A stretch of 64,000 nt of DNA from Pyropia yezoensis (GCA_009829735.1 CM020618.1:40105030-40169029); one strand, 5' to 3'; numbered from the stretch's first letter, positions 49,105-60,857 are shown. Notes: a model not told the origin generated them from the sequence alone. Made by a program: numbers and translations.

Positions 49105-49770
49105 TGGTGATGGTGAAGTGTGAACTGAGGAGAGCAAGCTGCCGAGTGGGCAAGCTTGAGGAGAGGGGCGGTCAACGTGACCGCCTCCACATCCGCGTTA
49201 CGTACTCGATGGGGGACAGCAAGTCGCGCCCCCAACGCCGAGACGTGCGTTTACGCACCCCCTCACAGGGCCGACCGGGTCGGTCGGAACTGAGGAGAGG
49301 GGAGTGTGGCAGTATTGACCCCCAGGTAGGGGGGCAACACGTGCCATGCACGGGGCGGCAGGCCACTAGCCTGGTCCGTTCCTCCCCCTGCATTTGGGTC
49401 CATATTCCCTAAGTTTGGGATAGTTAGCTTAGTAGTAAATCCAACTTGGATTTGAGGGTTTTCTGCATTTATCGTCTTGAATTTTCGTGTGGCCCGGTGG
49501 GCAGGTGCTGGGGTGGGAGATTCTGAGTGGCGAGATTCTGAGTGGACCCTGGGGGGATAAGGGGAGGGACAGCGGGGCTTGGCCCTGCGTCCCCGTCCCG
49601 ACCAAGAAACTGTTGGACCACACACCATCCTCTTGTTTGTCCGTGGGGGGTTTGCCCCACAACAGGGACAGAGTGTGTGCGACTTGCACTTCTTCCGGTT
49701 CCCCCGACACGGGGGGCAGCCCTTGCACACCGCCCCAACTTGGGTGCCGTGTGTGCATGTGGTTTTTGCC
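49105..49770 (+). mobile_element. Chromovirus copy 3: 3' fragment with LTR
   Basis: Matches about 32645-33321 of copy 1: roughly 200 bp of the region preceding the 3' LTR, then the LTR from 49305 to 49770, lacking only the last ACA. It interrupts the USP5-like gene. No target duplication seen, so insertion involved truncation and host deletion. Confidence 0.88.
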
Positions 49771-50647
49771 CTACCGGTACCCCCCGAGCCGTCCCAGTTG
49801 CGACGGCCCCAGCCAATCACGCCCGTGGACAGGTTGAGCCACAGATTATCCTTGCGGCCCGAGTCAAAGCACACCCAGCTCGCCGGGTCGGGACTGATGA
49901 CCTTGCCGTTGGTGGGGAGCTGCTCCAGTGTCACCGCGTACTTGCTCTCCTTCCGGTCCTCTTCCTCCCACGCCGCCGCCGACACGGCGGCTGTGCGAGA
50001 CGCGCGTGGCGCCGCCAGCACTGCCTCCACCGCCGCCTCAATCTGTGGGTGCAGCGACGGGTGGGGGTAGGCCACTACCGCCACCAATGACGGCTCCGTA
50101 CCCGGGGGACCCGGCGGCACAAAAGACACCACCGTGAGGGTCTTTTGGGTGTCGTACGCTGGGGGCGTCTCCACCGCAAAACCACCCGGCACGCCCAGAG
50201 CCATCTTGGTGACCTTTGCGCCACCATCGCCGGCGTCGCCGGTGCCATTCCCGTCGCCGGCTGCGGCGCCACCCTCAGCGCCCGTCTGCATCACCGAGTC
50301 CCCATCCCCGTCGCCACCGCCACCGCCGCCACCGCCGCCACCACCATCGCTCTTGGGCTCCCGCGGCACTCGCACCCACTGCTGGTGGAGGTACACCGCC
50401 GCGCCCGGCCCGACGCGTGCCACGTCGAGCCCCACGTACGCGGCGCCGACGAGCGCCACGACGCCAGGGAGGTGTACAGCCCCGCAGACGACTCGGGGGT
50501 ATCAAACGACAGCGCGCACTCATCGGCCACGACCGTATCCCCGGCGGTCGGCACCCGCACCGCCGACAGCGCCGCCGCGGCCGCTTTGATCGCCGCCAGG
50601 GCAGCGTCCGCGGGCAGGGCGGCCAGCGACGAAGGGGGGCCCATCAT
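49771..50647 (-). pseudogene. USP5/isopeptidase-T-like deubiquitinase, N-terminal part
   Basis: ATG 50645-50647. VRVPTAGDTVVADECALSFD-TPESSAGLYTSL matches the N-terminal zinc-finger variant of USP5. A 1-nt shift near 50474 is then needed to continue as VALVGAAYVGLDVARVGPGA and YLHQQWVRVP. A Gly/Asp linker, a MALGVPGGFAVE segment and a ZnF-UBP domain follow (WVCFDSGRKDNLWLNLSTGV, GRRNWDGSGGTG). In that finger the second Cys of CXXC is Ser and the Cys before GRR is Trp, so zinc binding is lost. USP5 disassembles free ubiquitin chains. Frameshift, lost ligands, LTR insertion and missing catalytic half make this a pseudogene. Confidence 0.8.
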
Positions 50648-51280
50648 GAGGGCTCAGTGCCGCGCGCGGGCGCGCGTGCCAAGATCAGAGGGAGAAGGAA
50701 AGGTACAATGGGAGGTAGAGGCAGCACAGGGCAGAACCGGGGGGGGGGAGCTGCAGCAACTGGTGACAGCAGGTTCGCGAGCAGCGACACCCAGAGAGGC
50801 GGGCGGGCGTGCTGACAAGAACTGGCAGGGCGCAGCTGCAGGCGCGCGCCACCAACGCGCGCAGCCGCTCCCGGCGATGCGTTCGGAGAGCCAGGGACCA
50901 GACTTCTACCTCGGCACGAAGCGCGACACACCCCCAAACCGCGTCGAGCGCGCGTCTTCGCATGGTCTGTGCCCTCTCGCTGTCTGTACGAGCGAAGGAG
51001 CCGACCGCCCAGCACAGACCGATCCTCCAAGTACATCCACTCTTTTGAGTCTGATGATCGATTGCGCGTCGCGCAAGAAAGGCGGTATTGCACTGTCCTA
51101 CACTCCTGTGTTTGCCGAAAGTCGCGAATATTTCATCTTTTTGAGCTGAGACAGCGGTTCGCGCGACGTGGGGAAGCCATACCCACCTCAAGGTCATCAG
51201 TGACATCCCGCGCTCCCCCCCCCCCCCCCCGCCCCTTCCTTCTCCCTCCCCCGCCTGTGTGGGGTGGGTGCACGCCATCC
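50648..51280. other. Head-to-head intergenic region between the USP5-like and THOC5-like genes
   Basis: 633 bp; a bidirectional promoter is likely by position. No TATA box stands out; a run of 15 C lies at 51213-51228. Confidence 0.45.
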
Positions 51281-53442
51281 ATGGCGCCCACTACATCTCC
51301 CCCCACGGCGGCGTCCATTGAGCCCACCGTCACGCTCGCGTGTGGGGAGGTACGCGCCAGCTGCGATCAGCTACGGGTGGTCCTCGACGCGGTCGCCCGC
51401 GGCGGCGGCGGCGGCGACGGCGTCGGCATCGGCAGTGGCGCGGCCGCCGACGCCGCCGCCGCCGCCGCTGCCGCCGACGGAGGTCCCCCCCCGCTTCCCC
51501 AAGCCGTGACGTCTGCGGCTGCCGACGCGCTGGTGCGGCTCAAGGAGGCCAACCGGCTGGCCGCCACCGCCGCGCACGACGCGTCGGTGGCGGCCGCGAC
51601 CGCCACCGCCGCGGCGGGCGCGGCGGCCGCCACGGCAGGGGCGCTGCGGCGGGAGCGGGCGGCGCTCGCCACCCGCATCGCCGCGGTGGTGGCGGCCATG
51701 CCGCCCCTGCCCCCCGCCGCGGCGGCCGTACGCGACGATGATGTCCACGACGATGGCGGCGGCGGGGGCGCCCCCGCCGACGCGGCGGCGGCAGCGGCGG
51801 CCGTGCACGGCCGCCGGCTGGCCGCCCTTGACGCGGAGCTGGCGCACCGGCGGGACCTTCTCTCCGCGACGGACCGGGTGGGGGCGGCCAAGCGGGATTC
51901 CCTCCGCCGCCGTGCTGCCGCCGAGGCGTTTCTCGCCAAGCTGCCGGCGCACGCCCGGGCGGTGGCGTCGTCGGTGGCGCCCATCCGCGCCTTTTACCCG
52001 GCGCCTGTGCGGGTTGAAGGGGGGAGTGGCAGGGGAGAAGGGGGGAACGCCGACACCGCCGCCGCTGCCGCCGCCGCCGCCGCTGCCGCGCCCGCCACCG
52101 CCGCTGTTGGGAACGACGCGGGCCCACCGTCGGTGGCAGGCGGGGGCTGCCCCCCTGTGTCAGCTAACGGCGATGGTCCCCATTCCCTGTCTTCGCAGAC
52201 ACCATCGCCGCCGTCGGCTGAGGCGCTGTTGACGCTACCCGCCCCGCTCTACGTGCTGGCCCGCCACGCGGCGGCGGCGGGCATTGCAGTAGCCGTGGTG
52301 CCGGCGGGCTGCCCGTACGGGCCGGCGGTGGCAGTCGCGCCGGCGGCAGTGACGCTCCGCGTGCCGCCGCGCGTCGACCCGCGGCGGCCGGCGGATGACT
52401 TCCTGGCGACCGCATGCAGAGGAGGGGGGGAGGGGGGGGAGGGGGACCCGGGGGCCGCCGATGGCGCCGCCAACAACGTCGACGGCGGCGGCGACGGCGA
52501 CAACGGCGGCGGTGCCAACGGCGAGCCCCCTGCCGCTGCCGACGAGGCCATGGCGGTGGACGCCCACGGCACCGCCGCGGGGGGGTCTGTCGGCGCCGCC
52601 ACAGCGGCGGCGACGCTGCCACCCGTGGAGGTGACCTTTACCTACCTCCCCGCCCGTGCGTCGGTGGCGGCGACAGCGTCCATGGACGGCCGGCGGCTGA
52701 GCCTGGACGACCTCTTCCCCGGCGACGATGGCGCATGGCGGGTGGCGGTCAGCAGCTCGCCGCCGACCGCTGCAGCAAGGGGCGTGGGGCCCCCCCCGCG
52801 GGCGGCGGTGCCGCCGCCCCCAAGCGATGGTGGGCGGTCTCTGGTCCCCCCCCCCCGCCCCCCCTCGGGGGCCACCCCCGCTGCGGCCGGCGGCACGGGC
52901 AGTGGGGGCGGCGGCGGCCGGTGGTCCCCCCCGCCCGACCCGCACCACGCTCCCCCCGCCCCCCCGCTCGCCCCCGCCGTCTACCGGTGGGCGCACCTCC
53001 TGTGTGGCCTGCCGTACCTGCCCCCCCCCGGGTCGCCCGCCGCTGCCGCCGCCGACGGCGACGCGGCGGCCGCGTGGGTGGCTGCCGCCGCCGCCGCGGC
53101 GCCGCGCCCGCGCCTCGCGGCGGTGGTGGCCCGGCTGGCCGTCCGCGGCGGCGTTGCGCGCATCGTCGACGCGACCGTGGCGGCGGTGGTGGGGGGGGGG
53201 GAGCACTGGCTGCGTGGCTGGCGGCTGCTGCCGCCCGCGGGGGGGGGCAGCGCCGCCGCCGCCGCCCCCGTCGTCACCCCCGCCGCACCTGCCTGGCCCG
53301 TCGCGTGCCGCCTCACCGGCGCCGTCGTGTCGGCATGTGGGCGGCTGGCGGTGGGGGCGGCGGTGGCCATCCCCGCCGCCTACCCGGCGCTCCCCCCCGA
53401 GTGGGAGCTCTCGCGGGTGCCGCCGCCGCCCCCACTGCCGGC

Positions 53443-53475
<33 letters not shown>

Positions 53476-53899
53476 GGATCGACCGCCGCTGCCGCTCACC
53501 GACGCGGCGCTTGGCGGCCTCGTCGCGACCGTGGCCGACGCGGTCACCGACGGCGGGGCGCCCTGGGACGCGGTGCTTGGCACCCAGCTGCGCGCGCTGC
53601 GCGGGGGGGTGGACGCGGCCGCGGCGGCCGCCGACGCGGCCGCCGACGCGGGGGGGGGGGGGGGGGGGTGCGGGGGCGGGGGGCGGCCGCCCCCGCCCCC
53701 GCCGGGGGGGGGGGGGGGGGGGGGGGGCGCGGGGGGAAACGGACTCGCACCGGCTCAAGCGTGCGGTGGGGGGGGGGGGGGGGGGAGGGGAAGCGGGCGT
53801 CGGGGGGGCGGGAGCTGGCCCTGCCATGTGTGTGGGCTATCGTCGGCCGACGTGCCCCGCCCACGCGTCGGGGAGGCGCCGCTCCGGTGGATGGGTTGA
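51281..53899 (+). CDS. THOC5-like subunit of the THO mRNA-export complex
   Basis: ATG 51281 (MAPTTSPPTAASIEPTVTLA); the frame is open further upstream but in non-coding-looking sequence. Order: N-terminal coiled coil (VRLKEANRLAATAAHDAS ... HGRRLAALDAELAHRRDLLS), then AEAFLAKLPAHARAVASSVA, LPAPLYVLARHAAAAGIAVA, a beta-rich core (VTFTYLPARASVAATASMDG, LDDLFPGDDGAWRV), YRWAHLLCGLPYL, and late AYPALPPEWEL. The KLPAH..., PLYVL..., TF.YLP, LFPGDDG and W..LCGL.YL series follows the order in THOC5/Fmip proteins, which act in nuclear mRNA export within TREX. Low-complexity Gly/Ala/Pro insertions inflate the length to 872 residues. Beyond about 53640 poly-G runs make the C-terminus unreliable. Confidence 0.6.
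53640..53790. repeat. Poly-G tracts in the THOC5-like 3' end
   Basis: Runs of 17 or more G near 53650-53667, 53705-53727 and 53767-53785. Each is a likely site of length variation or sequencing error, so the frame and stop of the upstream gene may differ. Confidence 0.8.
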
Positions 53900-54187
53900 C
53901 TCGGCGGGGCGTCCGCTCTAAAAAAAAAAGCTCAACGTCATGTGTCGAGGGAACAGGGTCAGGGGAGCTCGGTGCGGGCCTTTGCCTTTCCAACCCGGCG
54001 GTGACCTATACTGCAGGTTTCCCCAAAGAGGCCAGGTGGCGTTTCCCTTCGCGACTCGTGAATCACGAGCTGAGCTGGACGCCCCCCTCATCCATCCCGC
54101 TGCCCCCACCTCGCGCCCTCTCCTCCTACCCCCCCTCCCACCCCCTCCCCCCCCCCCCCCCCCCCCCGCCGCTGTCTCGCAACCCCC
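53900..54187. other. Convergent 3' flanks
   Basis: 288 bp between two stop codons, with an A run (53922-53930) and a C run (54147-54168); may hold both polyadenylation regions. Confidence 0.4.
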
Positions 54188-56405
54188 TCACTCGCCCAGC
54201 AACTGGTGGAGCACCACCCCAGCCGCGACGCTCACATTGAGCGAGTCCACCTCGTACACCTCCCCCCCCCCCGTCGCCCGCCGCCCGCCAATCCGCACCA
54301 GCACGTCACACGCGCCCTGCACCAGCGGCCGCAGGCCGTGCCCCTCTGACCCCATCACCACCACCGTCGGCACGTCCCGCGGCAGGTCCGTCGCCGCCAC
54401 CGCCCCGTCGACGAGGGCGGTGCCGACGACCCGCCAGCCGTCGGCGCGGCACGTCGCCAGCAGGCGGGGCATGCTGCCCACAGAGTGGAGGGGGAACGCC
54501 TCCATGGCGCCCGCCGACGCTTTCGACACGGTCGCGGTGAGGGCAGAGCTGTTGCGCCCGCACGCGACAACGCCGGTGGCGCCGAGGAAGTAGGCAGAGC
54601 GGAGGAGGGCGCCCATGTTTTGGGGGTCCGTCACCTCGTCCAGTGCCAGCCACACGGGGGGGGGGGCGCCGTCGGCTGCGGCGGCAGCGGCGGCGGCGGC
54701 GGCGCCGTTGGCGGCGTCGTCCTCTTCAGCGTCGGCGGCGTCCTCCCTGTCGGCGGCGACGGCGGTGGCGCCGTCGACCGCGTCGGCCGCGCCGCCCACC
54801 GCCTCTGCGTCGGCGGCGGTAGGGTCAGCGGCGGTGGAGACAGCATCGGCGGCAGAGGCCACGGCCGCGTCGGCGGCCACCAGCTCGTCCGCCGTCGCCT
54901 CCCCCACTGCAGGGGAGCTTGCCACAGCGTCAGGGGCAACGGCGTCTGTCGCCACCCCCTCAGCGGCGGGCGCCCCCCCCTCTGCATCCACTCCCGTCGC
55001 CCCCGCCGAAGCCGACGCCGACGCCGCCGCAGCCGCCGCCGCCGCCGGGGCCCACCGGCCAGTCAGCGGCGGCAGCGCCTTGATAGACACCCACTCGAGC
55101 GGCGCCGCCTGCAGCACGTACCCCTGGTGCGGGCGGCTCCCACACAGCACGTTGAGGTCCCCCTTGGCCACCGCCCGCACGGGCACCTGCCGCACCCGCG
55201 CCAGCCGCCGGATCTCTCGCCCCGCCTCGGTGCCGTCGGCCTTGCGGGACGCCCCCGGCGGCGACGCGCCGCCGCCCCCACCCCGTTCGCCCCCACGGTC
55301 GCGGCCACGGTCGCCGCCGCCGCCCCCCTCCTCCCCCCGTACGTAGAGCACCTCAAAGCGGGACCGCCGGCCCGCGCGTAGCGCCGCCAGAACCGGCGCG
55401 GTGCCGTACAGCAGGTCATCCCCCGACGCGAGGGTGGCTTGGAGCTCGGTCATTTCCGATACCATCTCCTCCGCCGCCGCCCCGCGGACACGGGCACCGC
55501 CGCCACCCGCCGCGCCACGCCCCCAGCCACCGCGACCGCCGCCGCCGCCGCCGCCGCCGCCCCCCCCGCCTCTCCCCCCCACGAGCCACTCGTCGGCATA
55601 GCCGCCCAGCCCCACCGCCGCTGCTGGCGCACCCCGCCCGTCGCGGGGCGCGTCGGCCCAGCCCCGCGAGCCCCGCCGGTCGGGCGCGCCATCCCGGGCG
55701 GCGGGGCGCCCGCCCCCGCCCCCCTGACGCCCTTCTGGGCGGCCACGACGCTCCCGTCCGTCCCGCGGCGCGTCCTCCCACGCCGCCCCGCGACGGCCGG
55801 CAGCCCAGCCACCACCCCCGTCGGCGGGGGTGGTGGTGCCGTCAAAAAAGGGGGGCGGCGGCCCGCGGGCGGCCGCGGCGCCGCGCCCTTCCGCCCCGGG
55901 GGGGAACCGCCGCTCCCGGCCGTCCCGCGGGGCATCCTCCCAGCCCCCCCGCCCACCTGCGTCGCTGCCATACGACGGCGCCGCCCCCCGCCGTGGGGGG
56001 GGGGCGCCCGCCCGCGCGCCACGACCGTCACGCGGGGCGTCTTCCCAGCCGCCGCCACCGCCGTCGTCGCCGCCGCCGCCGCCGCCACGGCCACCGACAC
56101 CCGCACTGCGGTAGCCGCCGCCGCCGGCGCGGCCCCCCGCCCCAGGGCTACGATACCCGCCGCCGCCGCCACCACCTGCGGCGGGGCTGCGGTACCCACC
56201 GCCGCCGCCACCACCACCGCCGCCGCCCCCCGCGGCGGGGCTGCGGTAGCCGCCGCCACCCCCCCCCCCCGCCCCGGCGCTACGATAGCCACCACCACCG
56301 CCACGGCCACCACCACCGCCACCGCCACCGCCACCCCCCCCCCCCTGTGGCCACCACGGGTCGTCCCCGTCAGCACGGGCGACCGCGGGCGATGGCCGCC
56401 GACCG

Positions 56406-56446
<41 letters not shown>

Positions 56447-56677
56447 TGCTGCCGGCGCACCCCGGCCACGGCGGCCGGCCCAGGTGGGCGCAGCCGCCGC
56501 CCCCGCCACCGACGCCGACGCCGGCCCAGCGGGGCGGCCGCGGAACGCGGTCGCCGCCGACGCCAGCCGCCGCAGGCCGCCCGCGGTGGCGGCGGTAGCG
56601 GCAGTGGCGGCGGTGGTGATGGCGGCGGCGGGCGGGGGGGGAAGCGCGACAAAGGCCATGAGGAGGGCGCGGGCCAT
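54188..56677 (-). CDS. MRM1: Organellar rRNA 2'-O-ribose methyltransferase, TrmH/SpoU family (MRM1-like)
   Basis: Start chosen at ATG 56675-56677 (MARALLMAFVALPPPPAAA), which opens an Arg/Ala/Ser transit-peptide-like leader; the frame extends upstream to 56848 but that sequence is duplicated non-coding DNA elsewhere (62637-62819). A disordered insert of about 290 residues has polyglycine, five GYRS(P/A) units and four W(E/A)DAPRDGR units. Next come the substrate-binding domain (YGTAPVLAALRAGRRSRFEV, DLNVLCGSRPHQGYVL), an Ala/Asp-rich insert and the SpoU catalytic domain: motif 1 NMGALLRSA (54595-54621), motif 2 VVMGSEGHGL (54334-54363) and motif 3 VDSLNVSVAAG (54222-54254). The knot binds AdoMet. 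PQNMGALLRSAYFLGATGVV and VSKASAGAMEAFPL are typical of MRM1, which methylates a large-subunit rRNA guanosine. Ends 54188. Confidence 0.9.
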
Positions 56678-56849
56678 GGTGGGGAGGGTGGGGGTGGGAC
56701 TGCGGAGGATGAGGGCAGGGGGAGGGGCAGGGGGGCGCTGGTAAAAAAAAACAAGGGGGGCGGGTGGGGGCGGGGCGGCCAACGGGCGGCACGCCACAGG
56801 GGGAGCGCGAGCGGCGAGGTCCGGAGTGGCCCGGTCCAAGCTGGGCATC

Positions 56850-56876
56850 GACGACCGGGAGCGCTCCGCGTCGACA
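56850..56876. repeat. 23-bp tandem-repeat block, left of the CACTA-like element
   Basis: GACGACCGGGAGCGCTCCGC plus GTCGAC; the same unit recurs at 60858-60898, so the mobile element appears to have inserted inside this array upstream of the methylase gene. Confidence 0.7.
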
Positions 56877-57504
56877 ACCGCACAAATAGTTAAGGGCGGA
56901 CCTCTTGTATCGGGGCATTACAGTGCCACGTCCACTCTTTCCAGGCAGGTATTGGTCCATTGCAGCCCATCGGTGGGCATCCGCCGGCGCTTCTCCTCCG
57001 GCGACGCTACTCCGACAGCCGTGTACACTGGTTCAACTCATTCGCGCCCACCCCAAGTCACCCTGTACCAGATTGTTCCTTTTCCTTCACTCACTGGACC
57101 TGTGGACGATGCCAGGCGCCACTACATGTGGTATTCGTGATGGGAATGGAATGTACGTCCACTACGAGGCGAGACACTGGGAGTGTGCGCCGCTTCTCCA
57201 CCTTCCTGATGCCACTGGGAGATGCAGGACGACTCGTTGACCACGCCTGCACTTTTGTTTCCCCGGTTTCCCCTGTTCACTTTTTCGCTACGGCGCCATA
57301 CTTGACATTCGATGAGGATTGACTTGGCGTGCTCGTCACAGAAAGCGAGCTGCTCTCCAAGTGCGAGCTACAGTCTCTGGCACTCCCCTGGCGTTCGTGT
57401 GCACCCTCTGCGCTCTCCCTTACTTGCGGGACACGCTTGCCGGGCGGCGGTAGCGTGAGGCGGCCATCGCCGAGCAGGTCACAGACAATGCCGCCACGCG
57501 GCTC

Positions 57505-59982
57505 TTGGCTTCGACGCCAGTACGAAAGTGCAGTGTTGCGCAGCCGGTCGACTGTTTGGGAGTGACCCACGGGCCATGCAATGTTTGCTACGCCAGGCTG
57601 CGCGCCCGGGCATGTCGTGGCGGGCCATCGCTGGACACTCACCCTGCTCTGCGCTATCAAAAGCTTCCTAGGTGGGTGGTCGCCCCAGCCCCGATGTCGG
57701 CTGAGTGGAGCTGTCACGCACTACCTGGCTGTAATGAGGAGCCTCAGGCTCGTGGGCAGGACGACGTGATCGACGACTTGCGCGAGGCGCGCCGGTCGTA
57801 CAGCACACTCAGCGACGCAAGCCTGCTGGACGTTCTATCACTGGTTACCAAGCACCTCAGCGTCACAAGACCTGAGAAGATTTACGTCACCTTCCCCAAC
57901 GGGCGCAAGTGGACCTATGGCCGGGAGGTGACTCCTATCAAGACGGTAGTTGGTCCGCGCCAGACCCGGCGGCGTGCCTCATTGGCGGCTGCGGCTGTCG
58001 GCAGGCTGGTGCAGATTGACGTTGGCCTGGTGACAGCCATGATGCAGGACTTATGCCTGCGAGCCCAGCAGAGCGGGGGTGTGGCTGTGGTCCCCACAGC
58101 CATGGCGCTGACACCAACCCCAGTTCGGATGCAGACGCAGTTTATCCTCGACAACAACATCAGCGGGTCGTTGTGGCAGATGGTTCAGCTGTTTATGGGC
58201 GGGCCGTCCAGCGGGCTGGCCAGTCGCGAGAGCATGCGCGCGGACCTTCACAAGGCACAGGCGGAGCCACGGAGCCAGGCAAGAATGGACGGCAAGGTGC
58301 CTTTTTGGCTTCGCCTGCGGCGGCGGTACAGGGGCTATTGGACGACCTGCTGGCTGGCGACTTATTTATTGAGAGGCCTGTGCGTGGCAAGGATGGGACG
58401 GAGATTGCGGCCGTGGACGCGTTTGAAGGTGAGGGCATCGCGCCAGGCTTACACGCGCCGACGGTGCGCGACGTGCAGCTGTGCCTCGGCCTCGACAAGG
58501 GCGGATTGATCAGCTCTTGCAAAGCTTTTCTTTTTATTGCTCATCAAGAGCACCCATGCAGTCGCGGCAACACCATCTTGTACGGTATACTCCCGTGCCA
58601 GAAAAACGATTATGCAGCGCTCTCGTCAATGGCTGACGTGTACGTTCCGGACATTGACGGGCTCCGGGCATCGGGCGTCTAGGTCGATGGACAGCGCCGT
58701 GCTGTGCGCTTGATACTGACAGGCGACTACAGCTTCACCACGACCTGGTGTGGTCACATGGGGGCCAGCAGCAGAATGCCCTGCCTCTACTGTACAGTCA
58801 TGCATCGCCGGACTAAGCGAAACGGTCGCCTCATTGCCAAGTTTGGCGATATGCAGGACGGGAGCAGAGCAGGCGGCGCCTTGCGGACAGAGGAGCAATT
58901 AGAGCGATGGTGGCGGTCGCGTATGCCGACGGCAACAACGACTCGCGGGCGGTGCCATTGTCCGTGACAGCACTCCTCTCCATCGAGCGGCGTCCACTTA
59001 TCATTCTTCCGCCGAGTCATACTTCGCCGATGCCACTCCACCTCACCCTCGGTGTCACTCCATGGCTGTTATGGCTTGGCATCGAGGCGGCCTACTTTTT
59101 CCAGGGCCTGGAGCGTGCCACCTGCTACGCGACCAGCTTAGCCGGTGTACTGTGGCACTCTTTTAGAGTGCGCCCAGTCCCGTACTTTGGTGGTGCCTTT
59201 GAGGGCCGTCAGTGTCAGCGCATCGGCGGACGCTTGTCGTTGGTATGCGAGCTGCTGTCTGTTCACGTGCTGTAAACGGCATGCAACGCGTACGCAGCCG
59301 CGTGTGATACGTGGGCAGACACTTTGCCGGTCTTGACGTCTGCCAAGACCATCTCCAAGGCCGCCACAGACGACTTTCGGCGAGACACTGCGCTGTTCGT
59401 CGACAGCTTATTGGCAGCTTTTCATGGGTTGCCATCACGCCCAAGCTGCACGTGTTGGCCTGCCACGCGCCGGACTACTCGGCCCTATTTGGGAGCCTCT
59501 GACGTCACTCTGAGCAGGGCCTTGAGTCATGGCATGGGCACTATAACCACAATGCTATGCACTGCACAGCTGAGACATTTTTGGAGAGCTCTTTGGCCAA
59601 CGTGCGTCAGATAGCTGTCTGCCGAGCGCCCGGGGATGGGGCACATAACCGGGGAAAGCGGAGGGCCTCGGCGCCGGACGGTGCGCGAGCCGCCAAGCGG
59701 CCCGATCACAAGCGGACCACCGCCGGGAAGCCACATGCAGGGCAGGCCCCAGCCATGTCGGACTCTTGTGCCAGAAAGCAGATTGATGACGCAGCCAAGT
59801 GGGCTAATGACAATGTGGCCGAGGTTGTGAGGCGTGTGGACGCTTATCGGCGGCGTGTGGGCGGAACCATGCCCGAGGCGACCCTCTCGGATGCGGAAAT
59901 TGAGGGCGCCTCGCTTGAGGACCACTATGAAGAACTGCGGGAAGCAGAGGCTGCTTGTCTCGTCCGCTTGCTAGGAGAGTAA
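57505..59982 (+). pseudogene. DDE transposase-like pseudogene (CACTA-type)
   Basis: Protein-like sequence continues through several frames: 57505-58300 (DVIDDLREARRSYSTLSDAS ... EKIYVTFPNGRKWTYGREVT ... FILDNNISGSLWQMVQLFMG), then 58290-58682 in the next frame (ASPAAAVQGLLDDLLAGDLF ... APTVRDVQLCLGLDKGGLI), then 58684-58970 (RAVRLILTGDYSFTTTWCGH-MG, MPCLYCTVMHRR) and 58960-59275 (LHLTLGVTPWLLWLGIEAAY). A late segment reads LPITPKLHVLACHAPDYSAL. The TGDY...GH.G.....CLYC and TPKLH.L..HAPDY motifs are seen in large CACTA-related transposases. At least three frameshifts and a stop at 58680-58682 show that it is dead. 59557-59982 may be the C-terminal exon. Confidence 0.6.
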
Positions 59983-60840
59983 AATGATTGGTTAGAAGTA
60001 TGAGTGATTAATTTTGACACAGTTACCGCAGCTACCAGAGGGTGTGTCAGGGCTGCAGGGTGCCGAGGTCAGCGTCGCCTGCCCCCCCATGCACGGTGGG
60101 CGGCTGCCGCGGCGGCCGCCGGTGCGCGGCCGCCGCCGGCGCGCCCCAGTGGCGTGTCCGTGCCACCTGCACCCAGGCGTCCTCCCGCGCAAAAGTACGT
60201 CGCGGCGCCACGCCATGGAGGCCGCGTTATGAATGGACAGGATGTGGGGCATGGATTGCGTCTCCACGTCCAACGCTCAACTGTCAGTCCAAGGTCACCA
60301 CCCACACCGCATACGACGCTGCGCGTGGTGAAGGCACCGTTGCGTGGCGGCCAACCAGTGCCCGGCATTTCTGTGTGTGGTCGGCGTGGGCATTGGTCCG
60401 CGGCGCGGGGCACGTCGCGTCGGGCGGGGCCCTCCCCGAGGGGCCAGCAGTGTGGGGTAGGAACTGATTCAGGGCGTGTTCGCGTGGTGAGCTGCATTCT
60501 TGCCCGACGCAGGACGGGTCGGTCCACGACCAAGTCCCTGGTTGCGGTGCCTGGCTTGCGGGGCTGGGCATCACGTACAATTTCGAGAGTCGGTGTGCGG
60601 TCGCCTCTGTTGCGGTGCTTCTCAATCTGCAAGAATAGAGTGAATGGTGCTCCCACGGTGCCTGTAGGCACAGTGCAACGCGCCACGTGTCGGATGGTCG
60701 AAACCATCTTGGACATTTAGGCCCTGTGCTGACATCATTGTACACGACCAATGAGCAACCCAGCGTGGCACGCTTCCTTTCGGGGGGCCAATGGAACGTC
60801 ATGAACGCCAGGAAAAGCCAGAAGTCCGCGATCCGGAGGT
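59983..60840. other. 3' part of the CACTA-like element, no gene
   Basis: Overlapping frames on both strands (60004-60720, 60069-60716) without domain-like content. Confidence 0.45.
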
Positions 60841-60857
60841 CTTAACTAGGTGTGACC

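Larger units (their letters stand above)
56881..60854 (+). mobile_element. CACTA-like DNA transposon, decayed, about 4.0 kb
   Basis: Left end CACAAATAGTTAAGGGCGG (56881), right end CTTAACTAGGTGTG (60841-60854), whose complement is CACACCTAGTTAAG; the ends share CACA..TAGTTAAG. ACC occurs beside both ends (56877-56879; 60855-60857), a possible 3-bp duplication with one extra G at the left. It holds a degenerate transposase (57505-59982). Confidence 0.65.

Noticed and set aside
49263-50459. 398-codon frame fusing USP5-like sequence to LTR sequence
   Set aside because: The last about 170 codons are the chromovirus LTR; only the part before 49771 is host protein.
52235-53827. 530-codon minus-strand frame antisense to the THOC5-like gene
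   Set aside because: Pro/Arg-rich mirror of a high-GC coding frame; no domain-like sequence.
55439-56893. 484-codon plus-strand frame and 477-codon minus-strand frame over the methylase N-terminus
   Set aside because: Shadow frames of the glycine-rich insert; the third frame has the SpoU domain.
60004-60720. 238-codon plus-strand and 215-codon minus-strand frames
   Set aside because: They overlap each other within the decayed DNA element and show no domain-like composition.
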